From NCBI RefSeq assembly GCF_016827605.1, contig NZ_JAEPJQ010000001.1, forward strand, positions 372,001-436,000: 64,000 nt of DNA. The letters are read 5' to 3'. Under the pieces are notes generated by a model. That model ran no database searches and was not told the origin of the DNA. It saw only the letters and a program-made list of their open reading frames with translations. Shown piece by piece: positions 1 through 8,440 of the stretch (positions are counted from its first letter, which is position 1; the number at the start of each line of letters is the position of its first letter). Source of the stretch: Hyunsoonleella ulvae (GTDB lineage: Bacteria > Bacteroidota > Bacteroidia > Flavobacteriales > Flavobacteriaceae). The translations under genes and the position numbers were made by a program.

Positions 1-478
1 AAGAGACTATAAAGATGACATCACATTTTATTTTCTTGATTTTACAGAAGATTCAAAGGGTGCTTTAAGCTCAACGAGAAGACATAAAGAATTATCCAGC
101 TTACAGACCGTAATGGGCATAATGCTATTAAATATGTATTATGACAGGTACTTTGAAAATATTAAGGAAATAACATTTCCAGATATTAAAAAGGAAATTT
201 TATCTGGTGAAAACAGTAAGCATTTCAAAAAATTATGGTTTAAAGAAATAAGAGATGAATATTCGCCCAACGAATGGAAGCGTGTGATTACCAATATTAA
301 AAATACTATACGAGATTTTGAAAAATTAGGATGGGTAGAATCTATGGCTAAAGACGAGGGTGAAGACATCCACTTTAAGCTAAAAGAACCTATTTATCGT
401 TTTCAAAAATTATATGAAAAAGAAATAACCCACATTGATGAATTTATAGAGAACTACTTATTACAGACAAATGATTAA
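1..478 (+). CDS. jetB: Wadjet JetB-like (MukE-like) subunit, 5' end cut by window edge
   Basis: The reading frame is open to the first base of the window, so the gene starts outside it; the ATG at 113 is internal. About 158 C-terminal residues are visible. They form a small, charged, helical and winged-helix-like protein with no motif clear enough for recognition on its own. The call rests on context: it overlaps by 8 bases the start of an SMC-type ATPase gene, which is followed by a Toprim gene. That is the order jetB-jetC-jetD of Wadjet systems, in which JetB is the MukE-like kleisin partner (DUF4194-type). jetA would be expected to the left of the window. An alternative is an unrelated partner of an SMC-like ATPase. 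Confidence 0.6.
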   Translation, partial: RDYKDDITFYFLDFTEDSKGALSSTRRHKELSSLQTVMGIMLLNMYYDRYFENIKEITFPDIKKEILSGENSKHFKKLWFKEIRDEYSPNEWKRVITNIKNTIRDFEKLGWVESMAKDEGEDIHFKLKEPIYRFQKLYEKEITHIDEFIENYLLQTND

Positions 479-3400
479 ATACCCACGAATATATTCTTTT
501 TCTACAGTTGGAATCATAATGCATTTTAACCAAGATTATTTATTACACCCTATTAGGACAGATTTCACAGGAAAGAACGGAATAGGGAAATCACTTATTG
601 CCGACCTTTTTCAAATTCTTTTTATCTCAGATAAGCAAAAAATAGCGTTTGGTACTGAAAGCTTCAAGAACAATACGCGATTACTTCACACACTTCCTTA
701 TAAAACTTCAGACGCTTATATTTTTATTAATATTGAAGTAGAAAAAGATAGCTTTATCACTTTAGGCGTTAACATACCCAATAAAAAAAGCAGACCACTC
801 AAATCATTTTGGATTCTTAATAAAGCTCATGGTATAAATGATAATAATGAATTAAGTGATTTAAGCATTGCTAAAAACAACATACCATTTTTTAAGGATT
901 TTATTCATGATAATAGTATCCCACCAATAGAGAAACTTGCCATTAAACTAAGGGATGAAAAACAAATATATCTTAGAAGCTTTTCAGATAAGAATCAAAA
1001 AAATGAACTTTACACTTTCCTATTTGAAAATAGAGTATTACCAATCGACCTTTCTATAGAATCTAATCTTGACGCTTTTGCGAAAGTCATACAGTCGTTC
1101 TCAAAAGCAAAAACGTTAGACACAGATAGTGACGATAGCTTAAAGAGCTTTCTTTTTGAAGATAAAACAGACAACCTTAAATCTGAATATGAAAAACATA
1201 AAGCAGACTTAGAAAAACTCATTAATGATTACAAAGACCTTGAAGAATTAATTGCAGATATAGAAAATAAACAAGAACGTCTTACCAATTTAAGTTCTTT
1301 AAACAGCCTCTACCTCAATTCATTTAAGGAACACCTTTTAGTAGAATTCACGCATACTGAAAATGAAATTTTAAAAAAGAATCAATCATTAAAAGATATA
1401 AACACACAACTATTAGAAGAAAATAAACTAATTAAATCATTACAAACTGATAACCCAAAAGTTAAAAAAGCAGCTCTAAAAGCTAAAAAAGAACATGATA
1501 ATCTTGATAAAACCATAAAGCACTTAAAAGAATACAGCGACATTTTCGCTAAAATAGAAGCATTAGAATCTAAGGTGAATGAATTAGAATGTATTAAGTT
1601 ACCTGCAATTGAAAATGAAGCAAAAATCTCTATTAAGAATATCGAAACTTTTGAAATTTCGGAAATAAAACGTAGAATATCTCATTTTACAACTGTTTTT
1701 GAAGATTATGGTTCTCTTGAAAGCATCGAGCAAACCATTGAATCCCAAAAAGAGACACTTGATAATCGAAAGAGTTCACTCAAATCAAATAAAGCGGACA
1801 TTCGCGAATTACTTAACCTTCTCTCTAAAAATAAGAAAAACTCTCTGTTTGCTCAACTTTTATCGCAACAGAAAACATTAACTAAAAGTCAAGAAGCAAT
1901 TCTATTTGCAATCTTAAAAGGTGTTCATTGGAAGAAACCAAATGAAATAATCGCTGGCATTAGGTATGTTGAAAGTTTAGCATTTATGGATGAAAAATTT
2001 ATTGAAAATGATTCTGAAAATGATGGTTATTGGTTTAGTATGGGTGGCATAAAAGAGTTTATATCTTCAACAAAAGATAAACAATTATTCAAAGATAAAG
2101 ACAAACTTGGGAAAGCACTTTCTAATCAAACAACAAAACTGAACAACCAAATTAGTCTAATCGATAAAGAACTTTCACACATTGAATCCTTTTTTAGAGG
2201 TGAAAAATTTGAACAAAAATCAATACATATTGACCAAAAGTTAGACCAAAGAATTAATGACTTTTCTAAACTAAAAGATTTAAAACTTTCTTTAGGTTTA
2301 ATTCAAAATCTTGAAGTTAAAAAACAGAGCTTAAATACTCAAATTTTTAATGAGAACAAGCTATTAAAAAAAGTAGAGCTAAAAATCAATATTCCCATTG
2401 AAAAAAAGAACCTTGCTAATCAGCTAGAAAAACTTAAAGAAGAGTTAGAATCTATCGACATAAAAGAGCGAAACCTATCTTCTCAATATAGTTCTGATAA
2501 AAGTAAATTGGAAGAAAAACTACGATTTTTACCATCACTCAAAAACCAACCTTTGGATTTGGGAAAATCGCTTACAGATTTAGAAAATCAACGTAAAAAA
2601 ATTGAAACAGATTTTTACAAATATTTCCCAGATTTAGACATCAAGAATATAGATAAATCGAGGTACACAGGTATTGAAAGAAATCCTTTATATACTGAGT
2701 TTCAATCCAACAAAACTAATTATATAGGTGATTATAAAGGAATTATAAGCTCATTTGAACAAATTAAAAACGACCCAGAAATTAACGAACAAATTACACA
2801 AGTAACATATAACTTTGAAATACTTGAGCGTGTCCTTTTAGGTCCAAAAATAAAACACTCAGCTAATATTTCAGAAGAGCTTAAACAACTTAACAGTAGT
2901 AGATATAGAATGTTTGGTGCTATCCATGAAACGATGTTAAATATTTTTAAGCAAACCAAAGGAAAGTTTGATGAATATCATGAAACTATAAAAGCGTTAA
3001 ATAAATTTTTTAAAGGAAAGAAAATTAGTGGTAAATATTATTTTCAATTGGAATTTAACAAACCGTCAGACTTTGATATTAACTGGATTAATGATTTACA
3101 GGCCACATCCCAACAGGTGCATAGTGCAGGTGAACTTCCCTTAGGTGAATCTGTCGAGAGTTTTGTAGAGAATTTTTTCATGAAAACCACCAGTTTTAAT
3201 CAAAAAATAAAATTTTCTAATTTGCTTGACCCGAAGACGTATTTTGAGTTAAGGACAAAATTTACTGATGAGTTTGATAATGAAAAATCTGGTGGTAGTA
3301 CTGGCGAAAGTTATGCAGCGATTGTACTGCTAGGTATAGGTAGATTGTCCGTAGTTTTAAATGCTGATTTACCAGGACTTCGATTCCTTATTTTAGAAGA

Positions 3401-3644
3401 GGTTTCAAATTTAGATAATTTGAATTTTAGCACTTTCCCAAATATTGCTGAAGAATTCGGTTATCAGATTCTTACAATGACACCACGACCATTTGGCTCA
3501 GATACCGAACAAGGTTGGTATTTGCATCATTTAATAGAAGGTGCTGGCGATAAAAATATTAACTATCCTATTCCTAATAGTTATTTTAAAACCAATGAAG
3601 GCAGGGAAGATTTAGAAACGTATCTAAAAGCACAATCAAATTAA
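471..3644 (+). CDS. jetC: Wadjet JetC-like SMC/MukB-type ATPase
   Basis: A 1057-aa SMC-like protein. The N-terminal head has a Walker A motif GKNGIGKS (residues 34-41). Long charged coiled-coil stretches follow (about 230-460 and 550-730), separated by a short globular hinge-like segment (about 465-540). The C-terminal head has an ABC signature SGGSTGES (940-947) and a Walker B LRFLILEE (970-977). In Wadjet systems JetC is the motor that extrudes plasmid DNA so that JetD can cut it. The Walker B carries Glu where Asp is usual (EE instead of DE). There is no CxxC zinc hook, which argues against a Rad50/SbcC role. It overlaps jetB by 8 bases and is 2 bases from jetD, so the three are co-transcribed. 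Confidence 0.75.
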   Translation: MIKYPRIYSFSTVGIIMHFNQDYLLHPIRTDFTGKNGIGKSLIADLFQILFISDKQKIAFGTESFKNNTRLLHTLPYKTSDAYIFINIEVEKDSFITLGVNIPNKKSRPLKSFWILNKAHGINDNNELSDLSIAKNNIPFFKDFIHDNSIPPIEKLAIKLRDEKQIYLRSFSDKNQKNELYTFLFENRVLPIDLSIESNLDAFAKVIQSFSKAKTLDTDSDDSLKSFLFEDKTDNLKSEYEKHKADLEKLINDYKDLEELIADIENKQERLTNLSSLNSLYLNSFKEHLLVEFTHTENEILKKNQSLKDINTQLLEENKLIKSLQTDNPKVKKAALKAKKEHDNLDKTIKHLKEYSDIFAKIEALESKVNELECIKLPAIENEAKISIKNIETFEISEIKRRISHFTTVFEDYGSLESIEQTIESQKETLDNRKSSLKSNKADIRELLNLLSKNKKNSLFAQLLSQQKTLTKSQEAILFAILKGVHWKKPNEIIAGIRYVESLAFMDEKFIENDSENDGYWFSMGGIKEFISSTKDKQLFKDKDKLGKALSNQTTKLNNQISLIDKELSHIESFFRGEKFEQKSIHIDQKLDQRINDFSKLKDLKLSLGLIQNLEVKKQSLNTQIFNENKLLKKVELKINIPIEKKNLANQLEKLKEELESIDIKERNLSSQYSSDKSKLEEKLRFLPSLKNQPLDLGKSLTDLENQRKKIETDFYKYFPDLDIKNIDKSRYTGIERNPLYTEFQSNKTNYIGDYKGIISSFEQIKNDPEINEQITQVTYNFEILERVLLGPKIKHSANISEELKQLNSSRYRMFGAIHETMLNIFKQTKGKFDEYHETIKALNKFFKGKKISGKYYFQLEFNKPSDFDINWINDLQATSQQVHSAGELPLGESVESFVENFFMKTTSFNQKIKFSNLLDPKTYFELRTKFTDEFDNEKSGGSTGESYAAIVLLGIGRLSVVLNADLPGLRFLILEEVSNLDNLNFSTFPNIAEEFGYQILTMTPRPFGSDTEQGWYLHHLIEGAGDKNINYPIPNSYFKTNEGREDLETYLKAQSN

Positions 3645-3646
3645 GA

Positions 3647-4567
3647 ATGAATTGGACTGTATTAAAATCTCTACATCAGCTTTTTTTAGACCGAAAAACT
3701 AAAGTTAAGCATTCTCTAAAAGAAGATTCATCCTTTCAACTATTGGTATCTAATAAAGAAATTATAGAAGTAGGTAAAAACTATTTGCCTGGGCTTCTTT
3801 TTGATTCGTATTATAAAAAACATCATTTAAACCAGTTTCCTATTTATTTTGATTTTTTAGAAACCCATAATCTTTTAAAGAAACGATTTGAAGAAGAGGA
3901 TATAAAGACTCTAATTGAATTACAATCAAAGAAGCAAAGTGGTAATCTAATACCTAGTAGAGAACAATTAATTGAAGCACAAGAAACCGTTAGAGGGTTC
4001 TCAACAATGTTTTTTAAAAATGACAAGTACTTAGATAAAAAAGACTCATTAATAAAAGCCATTAATCAAATACTTGATATTACACTTGTAGAGAACAAAG
4101 ACCAACAGTATCTATACATACTTCAATGTGAAAAACCAGAATTAATTGTTCTTTGCGAAAATTTAGACTTTTTAAGAAAAGACAAAATGCCTCGTGAGAA
4201 TAATTATGAACTTTGGTACGCAGGTGGAAAAAATGTTCCCAAATTAAAATACGCAGATACGAGAGGACTTCCCATTTTTTATTCAGCGGATTGGGATGCA
4301 GATGGTTTAGAAATTTATGAGTTAGCCAAAGAAAAAATTCCGGAACTTCAACTTTTATTCCCAACGGCCATATCAAAAAGTATTGTTGATACTGAACATA
4401 GTAGTCATTGGAAAAATCAAGATAAACCAGAAGCACTTTCAAATTTAAGTTCTCATTTGTATTCAGAGAAGTACAAAGCAAAGATTAAAAAACTTATAGA
4501 GACGAATCATTGGATTATTGAGGAATCTAACGACTTAAAAAAAATGATTCAAAACAGTTTCTCTTGA
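3647..4567 (+). CDS. jetD: Wadjet JetD-like Toprim nuclease subunit
   Basis: A 306-aa protein whose C-terminal half has the Toprim hallmarks of the JetD/DUF2220 family: Glu171 in the segment CENLDFL, a GG turn in WYAGGKN (about 191-197), and the acidic triad DWDADG (Asp215, Asp217, Asp219). The N-terminal half (1-160) is helical and probably holds the DNA-binding arm. It is shorter than many JetD proteins. In known Wadjet systems this subunit cleaves small circular DNA loaded by JetABC. The ATG at 3647 follows the jetC stop by two bases. Its last 19 bases overlap the end of the convergent gene at 4549-5094, so the two transcripts are antisense at their 3' ends. Confidence 0.72.
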   Translation: MNWTVLKSLHQLFLDRKTKVKHSLKEDSSFQLLVSNKEIIEVGKNYLPGLLFDSYYKKHHLNQFPIYFDFLETHNLLKKRFEEEDIKTLIELQSKKQSGNLIPSREQLIEAQETVRGFSTMFFKNDKYLDKKDSLIKAINQILDITLVENKDQQYLYILQCEKPELIVLCENLDFLRKDKMPRENNYELWYAGGKNVPKLKYADTRGLPIFYSADWDADGLEIYELAKEKIPELQLLFPTAISKSIVDTEHSSHWKNQDKPEALSNLSSHLYSEKYKAKIKKLIETNHWIIEESNDLKKMIQNSFS

Positions 4568-5094
4568 ATATCTAAAATACCATCGTCTTTTGACACTTTA
4601 TTCTTTTTCAAAATTCCCTTAAGCGCTTTTCTTCGCTTATCATAAATCCATAATCTCAGATTTTTTAAGAGTCCTTTTTCATAATCCGACAGTTCTTTTG
4701 GTGCTATTTCAATCATAGCTTCTAATTGGTCTTTACTTTTGGTCTGTATTGCATATTGAAGTCCTAGCCATGTATAAATATTTACCCATTCTGTTTGCAT
4801 GGGTGCTTCAAAAGTTCTTGGCATCATGTAGGCTAAAGTCTCTGTAAGCGATGCCATTTTATCTCCTGTCATTGAGCACATTATTCTTGATAATTTTATT
4901 TTACCTAGAATGTCTTTTGGTATGGTGTCTTGCCATGCGCATTTAAAAACTATTATTGGACTCGCAAGGCAATCCATAAAATCGAAAACGAAATCGCTCT
5001 TTTCCTTTTTAGTTGGTTTTACTACCTTTTCCTTTATTATAATCGGCTTACATTCAAAACCGAAATCGAACTGAACTACTTTTAAATTTTCCAT
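4549..5094 (-). CDS. hypothetical mobile-element protein, 181 aa
   Basis: Not recognised as a known family. The protein starts MENLKVVQFDFGFE, has a basic stretch at about 20-35, then a mostly helical body with an aromatic region (WVNIYTWLG) and a basic C-terminal third. A longer frame begins at 5118 with MFNLKSHI. I reject that start because those bases belong to a repeated leader element (TTGTTTAACCTAAAATC), which gives the same false N-terminus in front of the gene at 7589. It lies downstream of the 55-aa gene at 5106-5273, probably in one operon. Its position beside parB and a DUF932-type gene suggests a conjugative-element maintenance or accessory role. It overlaps jetD tail-to-tail by 19 bases. 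Confidence 0.6.
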   Translation of the reverse strand: MENLKVVQFDFGFECKPIIIKEKVVKPTKKEKSDFVFDFMDCLASPIIVFKCAWQDTIPKDILGKIKLSRIMCSMTGDKMASLTETLAYMMPRTFEAPMQTEWVNIYTWLGLQYAIQTKSKDQLEAMIEIAPKELSDYEKGLLKNLRLWIYDKRRKALKGILKKNKVSKDDGILDIQEKLF

Positions 5095-5105
5095 GATGTG
5101 AGATT

Positions 5106-5273
5106 TTAGGTTAAACAATTAGTTAATAATACCTGGTAATTTTCAGGATGCTTTTCCCTGTAATAAGCCAAATGACTTTCTCCACTATCGACATCGTAAT
5201 TTTCACTACTTACTCGATAATGTTCTTCTGCTTCTTGTAATGAGATGCTGGGTTTTTCAGATACTTGTTTCAT
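5106..5273 (-). CDS. small hypothetical protein, 55 aa
   Basis: An open frame of 55 codons starting MKQVSEKPSISLQEAEEHYR and ending at a TAA inside the leader-like segment before the next gene. It is acidic and rich in Glu, Ser and Tyr, with no Cys pair, membrane segment or recognised domain. The support is positional: its ATG stands about 20 bases after leader copy A, just as the parB and DUF932-type genes follow copies B and C, so this leader would otherwise have no gene. It could be a small regulator or anti-restriction-type acidic protein, but nothing in the sequence decides this. Confidence 0.5.
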   Translation of the reverse strand: MKQVSEKPSISLQEAEEHYRVSSENYDVDSGESHLAYYREKHPENYQVLLTNCLT

Positions 5274-5290
5274 AATTCTAAGATTTTTTG

Positions 5291-5421
5291 ATTAAACAAT
5301 ATTTGAGCAGTACCTAAACGGAAGCTAAAATCACAGCTCAAAAGGAAACGGAATAAATAAGCGTTGGATGATGCGTAGGCTTTATGCTGTAGTCTTTTGA
5401 TGGGTGTATTTTACGAGTTTA
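5291..5421 (-). promoter_or_regulatory. repeated leader element, copy A
   Basis: A segment of about 130 bp nearly identical to 7345-7475 and 8441-8571, always directly upstream of a minus-strand gene; copies A and B stay similar for about 20 bp further, to about 5440 and 7495. On the minus strand it runs: TAAACTCGTAAAAT, then CATCAAAAGACTAC, GCATAAAGCC, TTCCGTTTCCTTTTGAGC, and finally TTGTTTAATC near the start codon. The arm TTTGAGC can pair with GCTCAAA about 30 bases later. It probably forms a structured 5' leader or protein-binding site that co-regulates the three genes. Confidence 0.75.
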
Positions 5422-5479
5422 CCTTTGCGCTGATATTGATTGAATAGGTTCTACTTTCCCTTTTTTATGAAGAACTATA

Positions 5480-5512
5480 TAAAAAAATAAGAGCCAGCAC
5501 GAATGCTGACCC
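5480..5512 (-). terminator. Rho-independent terminator after parB-like gene
   Basis: On the minus strand a 7-bp stem GTCAGCA / TGCTGGC (one G-T pair) closes a TTCG tetraloop and is followed by TCTTATTTTTTTA. It lies about 20 bases after the stop of the ParB-family gene, before leader copy A. Confidence 0.85.
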
Positions 5513-5531
5513 TTACTTCCAACAACAAAAG

Positions 5532-7328
5532 CTAATCGTTTAATTCCTGAATTTTCTTTTCAAGTTTCTCTATGCGCTCTTTCAAACGTGCTTCACGCTT
5601 GTTTCTCTCTTCTGCATATTCCTTTTCAATATTGGCAATTTTAGTTTTATAATACCCTTGCATCGCATTGTAGAATGAAATGTTCGTTAAGTTATTAACG
5701 TGATTGCTTTCGCCAAAATGTACTTGCTTGGTAAGGATATACCGAATCAACTTATAAAAGGTTTCCTTTTTGAAATTCTTTTTGAAGTTCTCGACAGTTT
5801 CCACATCAGTCTTTTTAGATGTGTTACCCAATAATTTTGAAAAGTGTTTTTGCCGACCTACATAATCCACATTGTTTTCATATAGGGTTAATGAGAAAGC
5901 TACCATTTCATCTACCGAAAGTGATTTCTTCTTTTCGATATAATCGGTTTGACGAATCATCTGAACTATGTCTTCAAATTGCTTGTTGTGCTCAATATGT
6001 CGCTTTCTGATTTCTCTTTCGTTGATTTTAACGATTTGCTCTTCAGGCGAACACTCTGCCATTTTTCTATTTGCTAACGGTTCAGAGTATGTAGAATTTA
6101 CAGTTTTTGAATCTTCTATTACCTTCACAAAGATTGCTTTGTGAACATACGTTTTTGGATGAAACATAATACCTTTTACGAATCCATTTTCTTTTGCGGA
6201 ATTATACACTTCCAATTCTTCCTTGTAATTATCAACCGCTTCTTCAAGTTCAGCTTTCAGCTCATCTTCAGAATAGTCGTAATGTTGGTATTCTGTCTTA
6301 ATTGCTTCCATTGTAGGTTCAATAGGTTCCTCGATTATTTCAACATCGTCCAGAAGATAGACTTTCAATCCATTTTTTTCCAATTGCGAAATAATGAGCT
6401 GGTTATTCTCGTCATCTGCCCAGTATTTGCGAATTTCAGGAATCAACAGCATATTCTCTTTCTTCGATTTTTCTATCAGGTTCAAAAATGACTTGCTTTT
6501 CTTCGTTTCATAACAAGCTGATTTTGTACACACCATTTTATCATCGCCGAATAAATTGCCTTGATTTGCTGCGTTGAACGGACATGTTGTACAGGCACCA
6601 GCTTTTGTTATTAATTTTTCATCGACCACATCGAAAGGTGCATTCTCCAAATCATAAGTCTGGTTTTTAATCATCTGATTAATTTGATGGGCATTAAAAT
6701 CCTCTCCCATTGTTTCCAGCATCATTTGCTGTTCCTCTGGCTCGAAAAGCGCCACACCTACACCTAACGAAATTGTCATTTCGCCATTACGAACAAAGAC
6801 TTTAAAACCTTCAATTAGACCTGCTAATTTTAAACGTTGCCTTACAAAGTTTTCTGTTCTTCCCAACCGTTTTGAAATCTCCGTTGGCGCATATTTTTCG
6901 CTCAGGAATGCTACAGCTTCGGCTTCTTCAGTAGGTTCAACATCTTGTCTTTGCAGATTTTCGATAATTTGAATTTCCAGAACATCATTATTATCGAATG
7001 CTCTAACGATGCTCGGAATGGTTTTCTTTTTCGCCAATTTGCTTGCGCGATATCGACGTTCGCCCATGACGATGATGTAATCTTTTCCAGATTTTCGGAC
7101 CGTAATAGGTTGTAGGACACCGTGTTCTTCGATGCTTTCAGCCAGTTGTTTTAGAGCTTCCTCGTTAAAGGTTTTTCTTGGTTGCATTGGGTCAGGAATA
7201 ATCCTTCCGATAGGTAGTTCTTGAACTTGAAGTCCAATGGCGCCTTGTGTCAATTTCTTCTTGACTTCATTTTTCATGGTGGCTGTTGCCTTTCCGTTTT
7301 TGCTTGTAGTACTTGCTTTTGTTGTCAT
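5532..7328 (-). CDS. ParB/RepB/Spo0J-family protein, large mobile-element type
   Basis: A 598-aa protein. Residues about 34-130 form the ParB N-terminal (ParB/Srx CTPase) domain, with the PDPMQPRK segment, GERR (89-92) and ENLQR (123-127). A KorB-like helix-turn-helix follows at about 147-170. A Cys cluster (Cys246, Cys249, Cys267, Cys272) could bind zinc. A long acidic middle follows, and the last 35 residues are a charged coiled coil. Chromosomal ParB is usually about 300 aa, so this is the long form common on plasmids and integrative elements, where it supports partition or element regulation. No parA lies beside it here. It is preceded by leader copy B and followed by its own terminator, so it is monocistronic. 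Confidence 0.85.
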   Translation of the reverse strand: MTTKASTTSKNGKATATMKNEVKKKLTQGAIGLQVQELPIGRIIPDPMQPRKTFNEEALKQLAESIEEHGVLQPITVRKSGKDYIIVMGERRYRASKLAKKKTIPSIVRAFDNNDVLEIQIIENLQRQDVEPTEEAEAVAFLSEKYAPTEISKRLGRTENFVRQRLKLAGLIEGFKVFVRNGEMTISLGVGVALFEPEEQQMMLETMGEDFNAHQINQMIKNQTYDLENAPFDVVDEKLITKAGACTTCPFNAANQGNLFGDDKMVCTKSACYETKKSKSFLNLIEKSKKENMLLIPEIRKYWADDENNQLIISQLEKNGLKVYLLDDVEIIEEPIEPTMEAIKTEYQHYDYSEDELKAELEEAVDNYKEELEVYNSAKENGFVKGIMFHPKTYVHKAIFVKVIEDSKTVNSTYSEPLANRKMAECSPEEQIVKINEREIRKRHIEHNKQFEDIVQMIRQTDYIEKKKSLSVDEMVAFSLTLYENNVDYVGRQKHFSKLLGNTSKKTDVETVENFKKNFKKETFYKLIRYILTKQVHFGESNHVNNLTNISFYNAMQGYYKTKIANIEKEYAEERNKREARLKERIEKLEKKIQELND

Positions 7329-7344
7329 AATACTTAAATTTTAG

Positions 7345-7475
7345 ATTAAACAATATTTTTGCAGAACCCAAACAGAAGACAAAATTTCTGCTCAAAAGGA
7401 AACGGAATAAATGAGTTGTGGGCGAAGCGTTGGCTTTATGCCGTAGTCTTTTGATGATAATATTTTGCGAGTTTA
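7345..7475 (-). promoter_or_regulatory. repeated leader element, copy B
   Basis: Second copy of the leader, upstream of the ParB-family gene; similarity to copy A continues to about 7495. It diverges from copies A and C in the predicted stem: GCAGAA pairs with TTCTGC here, whereas A has TTTGAGC with GCTCAAA. The sequence changes but the pairing is retained, which supports RNA structure. The end box reads TTGTTTAATCTAAAAT, 10 bases before the ATG at 7328. Confidence 0.75.
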
Positions 7476-7537
7476 TCTTTGTACCAATATTGATATAGAT
7501 ATCTCTCCCCTTTTTTAACAGAAATAAAGTATGAATC

Positions 7538-7570
7538 TAAAAAATGCTCTAGTTTTAAGGTACTAGAGCA
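7538..7570 (-). terminator. Rho-independent terminator after DUF932-type gene
   Basis: The minus strand has a 9-bp stem TGCTCTAGT / ACTAGAGCA followed directly by TTTTTTAG. It stands about 20 bases after the stop at 7589 and just before the upstream side of leader copy B. Confidence 0.88.
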
Positions 7571-7588
7571 ACCTTTAATTATTGGATA

Positions 7589-8425
7589 TTAAACCATTTC
7601 ATATATTTCATTGAATAGTTTTTTATCCCACTTTTCTTGTTGTGAAAATGTCTTCTTCAATGTATTGTGTAACATGGAATTGAAGGCATTGTAGCCTAAC
7701 CATAAATTCGGTTCCTCGTTTAGCAGTAGTGCTTCGTAGTTCAAGGTTTCAATAACTTCACGGGATTTCTTTGAAGGCTCTTCGTTTTTATCACTACATT
7801 CATATTTGAACAGCTTAGTTTTATCCAAAATTGCTTTTACAAATTCTTTTGTGTCGATGATTTTAAAGTCTTTCATCTTTTCAAATTTCTTGACGATGGT
7901 ATAAAACTCATTGTTCAGGAACTTATCGAATAAGCCATTCATTCTTGGCATAATCAATTCTGTATTATTTTTGCTATGCTTTATGGAAAACTCAATTTCT
8001 GCTTGCGAAACGTGCAGTCCATTTGAGCATACTTTTCTGTAAAAACCAAAATGTCCGGAAGTCTTCTCACTACCATCATAAGAATTTTTAAATCGTAGCA
8101 TGGGTAGTATTAAATCTTCCTTGTTTTTCAATTTAAACTGATTGCTATCTTCAATGATAAAATCTATTATGAAAGACCTATCATTTCTATTAACGCTTCG
8201 TTTGTGATAGTTTAGTCCAGCATCCAAAAGCATCTGTTCCGCTTTTTTGAAGAATAATTGATTGGGAATATGGCCATAACTGTTTGATACCACATTAACG
8301 ATTTTACCATTTGAGATAATGGCATTTTCAAGTCCTCTACGAGATTCCATCTGCGTGAGGCTTTTTAAGGATTTCATTTCTGAAGAAACAAAAATCTCAT
8401 CTTGTTGTAAATTACTTAAATACAT
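7589..8425 (-). CDS. DUF932/DUF945-type mobile-element protein
   Basis: A 278-aa protein resembling the DUF932 (phage/plasmid-like TIGR03299-type) family: a central segment of the form SFIIDFIIEDSNQFKL, then GHFGFYRKVCSNGLHVS, then a helical C-terminal part with LLNEEPNLWLGYNAFNSML. The family is found on plasmids, phages and conjugative elements and its biochemical role is not established. The start MYLSNLQQ at 8425 is preferred over an in-frame ATG at 8449, because the extra residues MFNLKSNI are encoded by the repeated leader box. Leader copy C lies directly upstream and a terminator directly downstream. Confidence 0.72.
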   Translation of the reverse strand: MYLSNLQQDEIFVSSEMKSLKSLTQMESRRGLENAIISNGKIVNVVSNSYGHIPNQLFFKKAEQMLLDAGLNYHKRSVNRNDRSFIIDFIIEDSNQFKLKNKEDLILPMLRFKNSYDGSEKTSGHFGFYRKVCSNGLHVSQAEIEFSIKHSKNNTELIMPRMNGLFDKFLNNEFYTIVKKFEKMKDFKIIDTKEFVKAILDKTKLFKYECSDKNEEPSKKSREVIETLNYEALLLNEEPNLWLGYNAFNSMLHNTLKKTFSQQEKWDKKLFNEIYEMV

Positions 8426-8440
8426 AATATTTGATTTTAG

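Noticed and set aside
471-3644. Rad50/SbcC-type nuclease complex
   Set aside because: There is no CxxC zinc hook in the middle and no SbcD/Mre11-like partner. The Toprim neighbour points to Wadjet instead.
4080-4481. A 133-codon frame on the minus strand inside jetD
   Set aside because: It lies fully antisense to a gene with clear Toprim motifs and resembles no protein.
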